A stretch of 64,000 bases of DNA from Chloranthus sessilifolius (GCA_021018995.1 CM037587.1:70637604-70701603), one strand, 5' to 3'; numbered from the stretch's first letter, positions 44,209 to 55,490 are shown. The notes: generated from the letters alone by a model not told the origin. Numbers and translations are program-made.

Positions 44209-44744
44209 TAAATCCCAAACCGTGATATAAGCTGCATTCTTCTCAACTGAGTCTCCAATATATGTTCATGGCTCATTTTTTCAAAAGGGTTTACAACACT
44301 ATCCTTCTTTTCCTCTGGTTGGGTTTGGGTTGCTGCTGGTGCTTCTGGCTGCTTAGATATCTTTCCAGATATGGTAACAAAGTCTACTGCCCCTTCTCTG
44401 TTGCTGCCAGTGTTGACATCCATTTGCTCATAACTCAGTGGGACCTTATGAGGATTGTCAGTTGGTCCCGAGATCTGAAATGGTGTAGCTGTCGGTATCT
44501 GGTGCACTTGTACTGATGGCTCAGGCTGAGTGGGTAAGACTTGTTTAACTTCGATGATAGATGGGTGGGTGGAAAAATTAGGCCAGGTGGGGGTGGTGAA
44601 GTTTGCGAGTGGTTGTGCTAGAGGTAATGGGGTAGGAGTGGGCCACTGATAGCTGATAGGTGATGGTGGGGGATGGGGGACTTGATGAGCTATTGGGTAA
44701 TTGATGGGAGTGGCAGTGTATGGTTGGTATGCATTTATTTGCAC
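44205..44744 (-). pseudogene. Tat copy 2 gag-protease linker (open, 179 codons)
   Basis: This frame is continuous here: a Pro/Thr/Gln-rich first half (AHQVPHPPPSPISYQ, PLPLAQPLANFTTPTWPNFS), then DVNTGSNREGAVDFVTI and EKMSHEHILETQLRRMQ. It shows that the break in copy 1 at 25,924-25,960 is private to copy 1. Confidence 0.65.
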
Positions 44745-44771
44745 ATAATTGACGGGTGTCGGTCATGGGAA

Positions 44772-46540
44772 CTAGGCCCTAAGATCTAAGGGTTCAATTT
44801 GTGGTGCTGGGTTGGAGAAATAATATAACAAATTTAGGGGTTCAATTACCCCAATACTCCTTTCTTCACCATTTCTTTGTAAAGGTGCCACATAACTCTC
44901 CCGGTCACTGATGTAATCTGACGGGTCAAATTTAAACTCTTCCTCACTTTCCTCTATCATCCCGATGGTGGGTCTTGGACCTACTCCTCTGGTAGGGTGC
45001 GGGGGTAATGGGACCTGATGTATATTTGTATGCTGGCTCCCTTGAGAAGGTGCAGGTGGAATGATTTTCTCGGCATCAATTAAATCTTGGATCGCGTGCT
45101 TCAATGGGAAGCAGCGATCAGTTGGGTGACCCGAATCTTGATGAAAATTATAGTGAGTGTTGGGGTCATAGTTCTTCGGGATAGGATTTGGAGGAGGTCA
45201 TGGTTGGTGGGTGGTAATTAGTCCCTTTTCTATTAACAAAGGTAAAAGTACATTTAATGATTGCCCTAGGGGTGTAAAAACTCGATCGTAGCGGGCTCTC
45301 CTCTGCTCTAGAGTCATCTACATCCCCTGTCCATTCCCTTTTCTCTGCATCGGCTCGGTTTTGACTGGAGCTGGCTGGGCTGCCTTAAATTGGAACGAAG
45401 TTATATTATTATTGGGAATGGTGTTGGCAATGTTCTGGACATCGGTCCCTGCTCTCTTCTCATTTCTCTGCTCCGAGAAGCTCCTAACTCCACTGGCTAC
45501 CCCAGGCACACTCTTGCTCAAGCGACCTTCCATGATTGCATCTTCACAACGATTTACATTCCTTACCAAATCAGCCAAGCTAGACTGTTTCTGGTACACT
45601 AGAAAGTCCGAGATCACTGACAAAGTATTTTTGAAAATAATTTCTATTTCCTCGTCATCAGGTATCCTGTTTCTAACCTTTACTGCCATTGCTCTCCACT
45701 GCCCTAAATAATCGCTAAAGGTTTCATTCGAGTCTTGCTTCAAACAGGCCAAGTCTGACTTACGCGATTCAATGTCCATATTGTAGACATACTGGTCTAG
45801 AAACAAGTGCGTCAAGTCTTTCCAAGTCTTTATCATAGATGGTACTTAGGACGTGAATCACCTCAAGGCCGGACCAGCCAAACCATTTTGAAAGACCTTT
45901 ATTAACATTTTTTCGTCCCCTCCATACTGGCACATGTCCCCACAATAAGACTTGATGTGTGCGATGGGATTTTCGATGCCGTTATACTTATCAAAAACTG
46001 GCATTTCAAATTTTGGAGGCAAGGGACCCTTAGTGAACAAATACAAATCCGAGAAGTCTGTGGCATGGATTTTAGTACCACCCATCTTTAAAAATCGCTT
46101 CTGAATTTTCTCAAGCTGTTCTTTCAAGTGCTCGACTCTTTGGACATGGGGGCTGTTCTCTCAGTAGTCGGTTGGGCTTCACTCTGGGCTATCAGGGGGG
46201 TGGGCAACTATAGGGGGAGGATTAGTACTGGCCAATGCATCGGCATAACCACCACTATTCCTAATCTCATCCTCTTCATACTGCTAATCTAATTAAGGTG
46301 TAGTAAGGGCGGGATTCTCTTATTGGTGCTGCATGGACTGGGTGGGAATGGTCTGTATGGGGGTTGGGTGAGTTCATTGAATGTGAGGGAAGGTTTGTTG
46401 GGTGATGGGATGAGTGGAAGTAAGATTTTGGGGTGGGGTCTGATGAGGCCATTGGGTATGGGGGAAATTTTGGAACTGGCTTTGGGATGTAGGGATATGG
46501 GTGAATTAAGTTGATGTAGGGTATGGGTTTGAGTTGTCAT
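44772..46540 (-). pseudogene. gag: Tat copy 2 gag
   Basis: Pro-rich N-terminus (46,540-46,289), core 46,127-45,858 ending LAGPALR then TGA where copy 1 has Trp (RWFTS), 45,836-45,318 intact as 172 codons (YLGQWRAMAVKVRNRIPDDE), and the 45,104-44,772 tail. The private stop lies at ~45,858; copy 1 instead has a private stop at 27,154. The TAA after WFTS is shared. Confidence 0.85.
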
Positions 46541-46608
46541 GGGTTGAGGTGAATGAAATTTTGAAGGAATTGAAGAGGGTATGAGTGTGAGGCTCCAATG
46601 CTAGGGTC

Positions 46609-46830
46609 TTGTCGGGCTTGGGTTTGGACCATAAAGCCTTAGGAGGGTTGGGCTACAAGGCCTTGGGTTTGTGGGGTTTGGCCTATGGGGCCTTGGGGAG
46701 ATTGGGCCATAAAGCCTTGGTCATGATAGGTCTGGCCCAGTGGGCCTTGATGGGTCTGGACCATGGGCCCTTGATGGGTCTGGGCCATGGGCCCTTGGTA
46801 GATTGGACCATGGGCCCTTGGTGGGTCCGC
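46609..46830. repeat. QGP octapeptide repeat of Tat copy 2
   Basis: The same 24-bp repeat as 28,060-28,285, with one base missing in the last units (GTAGATTGGACC versus GTAGATTTGGACC) and the phrase 'gctaac' lost after it. Confidence 0.85.
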
Positions 46831-47471
46831 TCACTTTTCCATGGGTTTTAAGCTTAGTAACGAGAAGGTTACCCACCTGATATACCTCAAGTGCAAGCAC
46901 TTTCTCAGGTACTAGGTGGGTTGAGACTTTTTCGGATCATTACTACTAGGGGCTGCCGCCGTACTATGACCCGAGAGATTGTATTTGTGCCTAGAACAAC
47001 CCCACCTGTAAAAATTCTACCCCGCAAAAATTGATTAAGTCCCCTTTGTTGGTTTAATTTTAGTTTTCACTTTTAAAGAGAGTTTTCTTAGAGCTCAAAG
47101 ACCGGGGGTGATGATCCCGTGTCGCCTCTATGGGCCGGCGTCCACTATTTGTAATATGATTGCAGAAATTAAAGTGCGCACGTAGGCCCACCAAATGGCT
47201 AAGGCACTTTAAATGACGTAAAAGTAAAAAAATTTAAAGGACAATGCACAAGTAAGCCCGCCAAATGGCTAAGGCATTTAAAATAACGGAAATATAAAGA
47301 AAATTAAAGACTATGCGCAAGTAGGCTTGCCAATCGGCTAAGGCTTGTAAATGACGTAAAAGTAGGAGTGAAAAAGTGACATAATCAGAGGGGTGAGTAA
47401 AAAAATAGTAAAAATAGATTAGAAAAATAAAAATAAAGGGCCAAAATTCAAGGGGAAGCTCTACTAGCAAC
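46831..47471 (-). mobile_element. Tat copy 2 5' untranslated leader
   Basis: Nearly identical to 28,286-28,929, including the repeated GCCAAATGGCTAAGGC phrases. No product is seen; the antisense frame across it is a shadow. Confidence 0.55.
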
Positions 47472-47489
47472 TCCCCAGCAGAGTCACCA
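47472..47489 (-). other. Tat copy 2 primer-binding site
   Basis: Same sequence as at 28,930 (minus TGGTGACTCTGCTGGGGA), directly followed on plus by the LTR edge TCTGTGCAATCG. Confidence 0.8.
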
Positions 47490-47491
47490 TC

Positions 47492-48565
47492 TGTGCAATC
47501 GTTGAATTTTATCAAACCCGTCGCGACGATGTGCACTCGTAAAAATAAAGAGTCACCACCTGGAGCTTTTGGTGTCCCGAGAAACTCAAATAAAATTTAA
47601 AGAGCACCGAGGTGCCAAAAATTAACTTTGAATCCAGACTATGCCAAAGGCTCTTGGGTAGGGGCTTCGGTTATCGATCGGGAAGGTGTTAGGAACCCGA
47701 TCAACCCGCTTAATGCGGTCTCTATTTATGGCCAAAATAAAAATAAAATAAAAGAAGCATAAAAGTCCTCCTCTTGCCCAAGGGGTATTAAAATCCTATT
47801 TGTGCCCCTCTGTTCCTACAAAAAATTCAAAAGTGTAACGGCACAAATGAGAGGATGGAGGAAGAACCGAGAAGCTAGAGGAATAGAGGAGAGAGCCGGA
47901 GCTCTTAGGCCCTTGTTGCACTGCTGTGGAGCCTTGCTTCGGTGAGCTTTTGATGGCTTGAATGGTTTGAAATAGGGTTCTAACTCCTATGATGGATAGC
48001 TAAGAGGTAGAGAGGGAAGTCTAGGGGTTAGCACACGCCTAACCTAGAGGTTTTAGATGAAAGGTAAGGCTTGGAAGAAAGTTTATGAATTTTAGAATTT
48101 GTATGGAGAAGTGCACTAGAGGAGACAGAGAGAGAAGTTTCTTAATCTCTATTTAAAGAAAATTTTCAATCCTCTCTAAAGGGGGGGGGTACCTCTCTAT
48201 TTATTGGGAAAGGAGAGGTTACAAGGGTGTTTAGAGGCTAAACTAGATTAGAAATTAGGTAATCTAGCCATCTAAAGTTTCCTAGGATATTTGGAGCCTT
48301 GAAATATGTGAAAGTTAGCTCCAATGGTGGATGATAGTTTAGAGCTTTAAACCACTTAAAGGGTTGCAAATAGGTAGGGAATGGGTGTAACAGAATAAGA
48401 AAAATGCACACAAAGGATTAAGATGGTCAACAAGTCAAACCCTAATCTCAAATTTTGAAAAGAAAACCCAGGGTTACTGTAGATAAGTATGGCATAACTA
48501 ATAGATGCGCCAAGCTTAGGAACAGTAAAACAGTGGTTTGAGAAGTTGGTTGCTCGCAGGGGGAC
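47492..48565 (-). mobile_element. Tat LTR beside copy 2, primer-site-proximal part
   Basis: It matches 28,950-30,032 base for base with few changes, and ends in GGGAC at 48,561-48,565 where a solo Athila LTR is inserted. The rest of this LTR resumes at 50,413. A minus TATA-like box (AATAAATAG) lies near 48,200. Confidence 0.85.
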
Positions 48566-50407
48566 TGTTGAGAACTGGAAAATACCATTTTTCACCCCTT
48601 AATCTGGGCCTTGATAGACCCTTGAGAGAACTAAATAAGTATTTTAAGTGCCTATGTTGCAGCTAACAATAAAGACATGCTTAACCATAAAAGCAGCTCA
48701 AAAGTGCCAAAAAGATGACAATCCATGTCAGTCCAAAGGAAGGAAGTGAAGAAACAACCTCATCAGCTGTGGAAAGGTCTAAATAGAAGAGGCAAAGACG
48801 TAAGAAGCGAGGAACATTTCGAGCAGAGAGAATGCACTCTGAGTTCTTTTCAAAAGAACTTGCACTTTTCGTAAAGAACCTTGAACTTTGCGAAAGAAGA
48901 AAACACTCCTCGAAAAGAAGATTAAACTTTGACGAGCTTGAAGTCATTGAACTTTGCGAAAAGGCCCTAAACTCTGCGAAAGGACTAAAACTCGGTGTAG
49001 CTTTGAAGAGCATCGAACTCCTCGAAAAGAAGATTGAACTTTGACGAGCTTGAAGTCATTGAACTTTGCGAAAGGCCCACGAACTCTGCGAAAAGGTATT
49101 CGGAGATTAGCGGCTTTAACAAGGGCAATTCGATGTCTGCTACAGCGCCCCAATGCATTGAAAAGCCCGAGACATTCAGGAAGATTCTGAGCACGAACCA
49201 AAGGCATATTCCACCCCATGTGAACACCCAAAGATGAAATTACTTGGCGGGAACTTCTAGAAACTCTAACAAACTTTCAAAATGCATAACAGAATTGATG
49301 CCTCTGTTTCCTGATTGGCTGAACCAGATCAAGCAGTTCTGATTGGCCAGAACAGATCTGGATCCTAGTGCTCGACTCCTATTGGTTGATCTGAGATCTA
49401 TCCAATTCGATTGGTTGATACACATTTGAGTGGCTTAGGGAAAACTATAAATAGACGAACCATTTGCCCAATTTGGGTATCCATTTTAGAGTTTTCATCT
49501 CTGTTTCCCTCATTTTCGGATATAGCTTATCCCGAACCCCTGTAATCCCTTCTTGTGTGACCATTGTGAGTGATTTGTACTTCCAAGTTCGGATTCAAGG
49601 CTGTAAGTCGAGGGCTCTCTAAGCCGTGCTCGTAATTGTAATTTTGGATTTTAAAAGGTTGTAATTTGTGTCTTCTCCATTGGAGTCATGTCGAGGGTTA
49701 CGAATGTTCACCTTAGTGCATTAGACTTCTTTAGATTCACTCATCCGCATGCAACTTCCCTTAATTCATCACTGCGAATTAGCGTTGGTAACCTAATTCT
49801 AGCGGCATTCTGATGATGTTCATATTACGAACTAAAGAATAGGCCACAACTATTGGATGATCTGTGACCATTTAAGTGGGGATATAGCCATAAGTCTAAA
49901 CCTATTCCTTAATTGGATTTATTTCTCTTACATCTGTCTTGGTAGCGGATGAAGATTGAATCTGCTCTGTTGAACTACAGATTCTCCATTAAAATTCAGA
50001 GGCTAAAGTACATGAAGCTATTATTTCTGCATTTGTCTTATTTTAAACATCTCCCCAACTCGGATCTGGATCATGTAGTTAGTTCTTTTCTTTATTTGCT
50101 TATAGTTAAATGTGACACAATCCAACACTCTCTTTTATCTATTCTTTTTTTTAGATAATTATAGAGCCAGATCTGGTAGCACAGATCTGGAGGTTTATCT
50201 CTCAGTTTAGACAAAATTCTCTGTGGACGATCTTGAAATACTTACTTTTAAAACTTGCTACAATTGGCCCTGATCTTGCAGGCCAGTGTTAGCCCTAATG
50301 TGCTGATATCCCTTTCATAAGTTAACATCCATATAACCTAGCATTCTTTAATTCTTTAATTTTTGATTCATAATGCACACAATTATGGCACACTTGGAGC
50401 GACACCA
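48566..50407 (+). mobile_element. Solo Athila-2 LTR with GGGAC target duplication
   Basis: It begins TGTTGAGAACTGG, ends GCGACACCA (1,842 bp) and is flanked by GGGAC at 48,561-48,565 and 50,408-50,412. The uninterrupted Tat LTR at 17,741-17,760 shows the empty site (GGGGGGACCCACTTG). It is the same insertion as Athila-2 at 30,033, reduced by LTR-LTR recombination. It retains the TATA box (49,446) and the CGAAAAG cluster (48,890-49,105, internal period ~113 bp). Confidence 0.93.
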
Positions 50408-50412
50408 GGGAC

Positions 50413-52700
50413 CCACTTGAAGTTGGCACAACTAATACTTGTGCCAAGTATGCCCACACCTTGAACCTGTCACGAGGTTCATTGAACCTATCGCGAGGTT
50501 CATTGAACCTATCGGGAAGCTCTCTTGAACCTGTCGCAAGGTTCATTTGATGCTCATTTCCATGCCTAAAATTCGAAATGCCATAACTTTTGATATACAG
50601 CTCCGATTGAGGCGATTCTTGGCTTGTTGGAAAGGTGGAGACTTCTACTTTTTAATAGGATATAATTTTATTGTAGTAGAAGATCTTAGCTAGTCTCAGT
50701 GCACTTGTCCTTATCTATTACTCGGGAAAGCTAGGTTTGGGTTCGAAATGGTTTTTAAGGGTCGAGATGGGTTTCTAAGGTTTCAGGAAGGTTCCTAAGG
50801 GTTCCATACATGCCGTAAAAAGCTCAAAAGTGTGCCTCTCTCGAAATATGTTTCAATTGGGTCTTGGGCTAAATTTGGGTTTCTACAGAGGCCCCTCTTT
50901 GGTATCTAATCACAAATGATCGAATGCCAAAGAAAATAGACATCCGAAGTGGCCCAAGGCAGTTACTGGCGAGGGTTTGCTACATTCAAAAAAAACTTTA
51001 AACATTAAATGGATAACATGGTGAGAAAAAAAAAGCCCTGTATGTTGGGAAAATGTTTATTTCTTAAGGTAATCGGTCCTCAAGTGCTTAGCGGCATTAC
51101 TGGGCATAACCGAGGTAAAATAAGTTGCGAAAGCTCAATAGCTGGGAAAAACATCCACTTCTTGAGTTGCGAAAGCTCGTTAGTTATAAAAAATGTCTGC
51201 TTCTCAAGATGATTTGAAGGTGATTGAAGTTTGAGATTCATTATGAATACAACAACTTCATAAGTAAGAGGGGCGATCGACCCACACTTAAAGATAAGCG
51301 TAAAGAGAAAATATGCAAGGTTCCATAGTTTGAGTCTAATCCTATGAGGCATTGATTACCCCATTTGACTGGTCGAGGGTGCCCACGCTTAAAGCGGGGT
51401 TCGAGGTCTTTAGGCGAACCCATTGATCCCGAAGTTTATTTAGCACGACTACCCGAGCTGAGCGAATTGATATCGCAACGCTTTTTGGGAGTGCGTGCCA
51501 TTTTTGAAATATGTGTCCTGAATTAACATGACCTAGAGTACCCAACTTCAAATAATATAGAGCAGATCAAAACAAAATTGGGTACATACTGAAGGAGGCA
51601 CTCAATCTTGGTCTCTATCAATGATGATCTTATTATCGAACAATTATGCAAAAATATGCACTCATCAGGGGCAGATAAAAATAAAGGGGATTGAAAGTCC
51701 CAATCCATAACCCATCCGGGTATAATTTACGAGAACAAACGACCACCCAACGGATACCCAGACGCAAGGCGTACACTTAATAGGGATACCATACAAATAC
51801 AGGTTTTAAGCCTACACGCTAATATGAGCCCTTCGAAATGCATATCTGAACATAGTCATTCGATAGGTAATTTCCTTTTTGATAGGTTGGTTTTAACCAA
51901 CAATTGACTTTTTTTATAACAGAGTTACTCGGACCTCAAACCTCATAGGGCGCATGCCTAGACATCGCAGACCAAGAGTCCACACCTCCGAAAAAGTTTG
52001 CGATGAATCTGAAGTTAGACACTCACATTCTTATGAATCTAAAAACCAAGTGATCAATGCAAAGAATTTAGCGGTGGAATCAATTTGATCGAAACATTGA
52101 CTGTTTGACCAAGATTGAGACTGTTACTCCTACTTTGAAGTAGGATCTAGAGATCTAAGGCAAACCTTATACTTTGGACATTAATGTAGCACAACTATAT
52201 TGCCGATAAAATATTGACATTCTACCTCATGAAAACACGCATGTGCGTAGTTAAAGTACCACGAAAATATAGCTATCTTTTTTCTTTTTCGAAATAATTT
52301 TCTATTATTATTTTTTTAATAGACCGATGTCTGTGGAGAGATGCTTCATTTGATCTGTCCATCGCCGAGAGGTTTTCGGCTTCAAGGCTTTGGACCATTT
52401 TGATGTTTCTGCACATTTATCAAGAAAACGCCAGTTCCTTTTTTTTCTGTTTATAGAGGTAACAATATGTATCCTAATTGACAGAAGAAATAAATTTTTG
52501 CCTATTTTTTTCATTTTTCAAGATTTATATATATATATATATATATTTATATTTATTTTAGTTCTTTTTCTTTATTTTGAGATTGAAGTACAATGCCATA
52601 AATATGTACATGGGCATAAAAAAGGAGTATATATTTCTTAGAATTTTTTAGATTTTTCATTTTTTGTTATTTTTTCTTTCTTTCCTTCTTTTTTTTTTGT
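50413..52700 (-). mobile_element. Tat LTR beside copy 2, distal part, and copy 3 3' end
   Basis: It continues the LTR after the solo insertion (CCACTTGAAGTTGGCACAAC) and aligns with 17,751-~20,000, with many substitutions. It contains four TCGCGA-type units at 50,455-50,550 and an (AT)n run at 52,530. The LTR edge is not resolved. No gene is seen. Confidence 0.65.
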
Positions 52701-53789
52701 TGTTGTTTGATGCCTTAAAAATGAGGCGAAGTAATGGGTCCCATTTTGAGCATAGTCGAACCCGTTCATGGTCTGAGCTGATTGAGGTTTAGAAATTTTA
52801 CCAAGGTCAGAATATCCATCCCTTTGGATCGAATCAACCTTTTCTCCTTACCTCGGGTCATGCGTTTGACGGTGTGATCTAAAGATACACTTGATCAGAA
52901 CCTGAATTGAGCTAACATGAGCGGCCCAGTTGAAGACCAGATACCTCAGGATTTTAACCAAGGGAGTAACCGAATAGCTTTCTCCTTTTCTTCTCTTTTA
53001 CAATATTTTTACTCACACCGCCCAAGTCAGGCTTTCGCCGTGCCCGTTGTTTCCCTCTTTTTTACCTGTAGCGCCCCTGGGGTTCTTACTACGTCCATAG
53101 GTTTACATTTTTACCCTCGGCGCCCTTTTGGGTTTTCACCTAGTCTGCACAAACTCGCTGTTTTTACCCGTGGCGCCCCTTCGAATTTTCACCACGTCCT
53201 TTTGCTTTGAGCTTGTATATATTATTTATTTATTTTTCTTTTTCTTTTTATCAAAGGCCATGACATGGACGTCGATTCCGTCATAGCTGACCAGATGGAA
53301 TTCATTAATTGTCTCACAGCTTGGCTCGTGCTGACTCAATGGATACTGTGACTGCTGTGGACCTTAAAGAGGGCTTTATTTAGGGATGTATCTTGGCCAT
53401 GGGTAAGGTTAGGATTTTGACTGTACATGCCCCACTTTTCTTTTTCTATTTTTTTCTTTTCTTTTCAGACATCCTCTTTTTGGGATTTTACTTTTCTGAT
53501 TTTTTTGGATTTGATAGTAACTCTTCTTCTCTTTTTTTGTTTGGTATATACACTTTCACATTTTTCTTTTGAGAGTGATTATGAAGGAAAGGCTAATGGC
53601 TCAAAAGGTGTAGCAAAGGATATAATTATTCAGGGATGATTTTTGGCTACTTGACTTTGAAATGATGGCCTCTTTTACTGGGCCCTTAAGCAATCACGTA
53701 TCCATTTTATCAACATTTACCTTGCCGCAGAGACCTAGGAGTAGAATCGTCAGACGTATCAAACATTGATGGGCTCAGGAAAATGATCT
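52701..53789 (-). mobile_element. Tat copy 3 3' non-coding region
   Basis: It aligns with 19,991-21,100 but is diverged. Copy 3 lacks ~75 bp present in copy 1 (near 53,418) and keeps ~75 bp lost from copies 1 and 2 (53,625-53,695). No product is recognised. Confidence 0.6.
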
Positions 53790-54330
53790 CTATCCATAGT
53801 GGTGAGACGGATGGCATACCTCGGGAGCACCTCTCGAACGACGTAATGCTTTCCAGTTAGGCTTGAATTTTCCTCTTAGATCGGTGTGGAGGGATGAGAA
53901 GAAATTCTTGAGTACCATGTCTCCTACCTTCATATCTCGACTGTGAACATTGTTGTAAGCGTGTGCGATTCGCCTTTGATAGACTTGGGTATGACACAAG
54001 GCGAGGAGCCTTTTCTCGTCCAGCAAGTTCAGCAGCTCAAACCGAGATCTCTCTCTCTCAACTTTAGATATGCCTGATTCCATGAGGATGCGAAGCGATA
54101 GTACTTCAACTTCAACTGATAAGACGGCCTCAGTTTCATACACAAGGGAGAATAGTATTGCCCCTGTAGCCGTATGAATTGATGTTTTGTAGGCCCATAA
54201 TACAAATGGCAACATCTCGCTCCAATCTCGATAGGTGATGACCATTTCTCAAGGATGCAGACGACAATTTTGTTAGTAGCCTCTAAGGCCCCATTGGTTT
54301 GTGGCCGATAAGGCAATGAGCGGTGGTGCT
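53790..54330 (-). pseudogene. Tat copy 3 integrase C-terminal part, truncated
   Basis: Minus frames read HHRSLPYRPQTNGALEATNK (catalytic Glu, with CAA rather than the stop of copies 1/2), ITYRDWSEMLPFVLWAYKTS, TATGAILFSLVYETEAVLSV, then CHTQVYQRRIAHAYNNVHSR and MKVGDMVLKNFFSSL. It retains the 23 bp deleted from copies 1 and 2, so its frame through LVYETEAV is continuous. The 5' side is cut at 54,330 by Athila-3. Confidence 0.85.
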
Positions 54331-54839
54331 TGTTGATGTATTTTTTTAAGTGCTTGCTACTGACTTTATTGAAGACAGTGATAAGAATGGAATGAATAAA
54401 AATTGGATGAAAGATAGAGTGAGAATTATGGAGTAGCAAGCCTAAAAACACACAATCCTGCAAGATACAGGGCCTGTTGTAGCAAGTTTTGATAAGTAAG
54501 AGTTTGTCCCACAGGGAAGTTGATCTTAAGCTCCAAGGGAGCCATATTTAGTAGGCCCTCCAGATCTGACTGCAGATCTAGCAATCCTAAATGGAAGGGG
54601 ATTTAGGGTCACTAAAATCTAAATTCTAAGGTATCCTAATGTCTTAACTATAGAAAGGGTTAAGAAAGAAGATGGAGTGAGAAAATAAATATAAAAGGGT
54701 GAGAAGTATGTTATTAGGTTCAGATCTGATGGGTTTCATGACTCAAATTCAGATCTGCTGCTATAGAAGTCCTGTCCAATGGTTACATTATCACCACTGA
54801 GGAGAAAGAATCCAACTCATCTCTGTGCCATGATCCAAT

Positions 54840-55490
54840 CCCTTTATGGCTATAACCTGTCCACTTACATGGTCACAGACTATCCAATTGGGGAACCATA
54901 GTCCAGAGATGGGTCAGAACAAGTTTATCATTATAGGCACTACTTCATCCAGGCTACAATCACAAGAATCCATAGGGAACCTCAATCTCTAAAGTGCTAT
55001 GTGTGGGGCTAGGCCTGTATGAGAGCATGTTAGCCCAGACACATAGAACCAACAAGAGTTTGAGTGCAGCCTTAGATCCAGCTGTCCACTGCTTTAGAGA
55101 GACTGCAGTGATCCAGTCGCAAGCCTACAATCTCTATAACCAAACCAGATCTGCCATCTGATGGCAGGTCTATACACATACAGGGGAGTTTGTCTTTGCA
55201 CAATCTCTCACAGGGCTACAAGCACAAGTGCAGAGAAGAATAATCCGTCTTGAGTCATTGGGTTGGCTTCACCCTAAGGCTATAACCTGTCTACTTAAAT
55301 GGTCACAGACTATCCCAGAGGCTATCCTCCTCACAAAGCTCAAGATAGAACAAGAAACATTGCTGCCACCACCATGTTCACAAGGCTACAAAAGCTCATT
55401 GCTCCCATGGGGACTTCAGATCTAGTGGGTCCTGTGGTGGGGCTAGGCCTGTATGGGAGCATGTTAGACTAGACACACAGGTCACTTGGA
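54840..55490. repeat. ~430-bp tandem duplication inside the Athila-3 LTR
   Basis: GGCTATAACCTGTCCACTTA ... ATGGTCACAGACTATCC at 54,848 recurs at 55,278, and GGGGCTAGGCCTGTATGAGA at 55,006 recurs at ~55,440. Offsets are 430-434 bp. The copies are diverged, so the duplication is not recent. Confidence 0.85.

Larger units (their letters stand above)
16880..54330 (-). mobile_element. Tandem array of Tat-lineage Ty3/gypsy elements
   Basis: On the minus strand, LTR and internal blocks alternate. From the left they are an LTR (16,880-~19,950), internal copy 1 (19,953-28,949), a partial LTR (28,950-30,032), an inserted Athila-2 fragment (30,033-38,499), internal copy 2 (38,500-47,491), an LTR (47,492-48,565 and from 50,413 on, split by a solo Athila LTR) and the 3' end of a copy 3 (to 54,330). 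The Tat assignment rests on gag-PR-RT-RNaseH followed by a second, archaeal-type RNase H before integrase (FDGATN, KLNFPC), the hallmark of this lineage. Copy 3 differs by many substitutions and indels, whereas copies 1 and 2 are nearly identical. Confidence 0.8.

Noticed and set aside
48681..49231. Ser/Phe-rich minus ORFs in the solo LTR
   Set aside because: Arise from the CGAAAAG motif duplication read on the opposite strand; not open in the sister LTR at 30,190-30,680.
54331..54340. Exact left edge of the Athila-3 LTR at 54,334 (TGATGTATTT)
   Set aside because: 54,331 (TGTTGATG) is preferred, because it leaves the target sequence GTGCTTGAT uninterrupted and gives the ...CAACA end seen in Athila-2. 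The 3-bp ambiguity remains.
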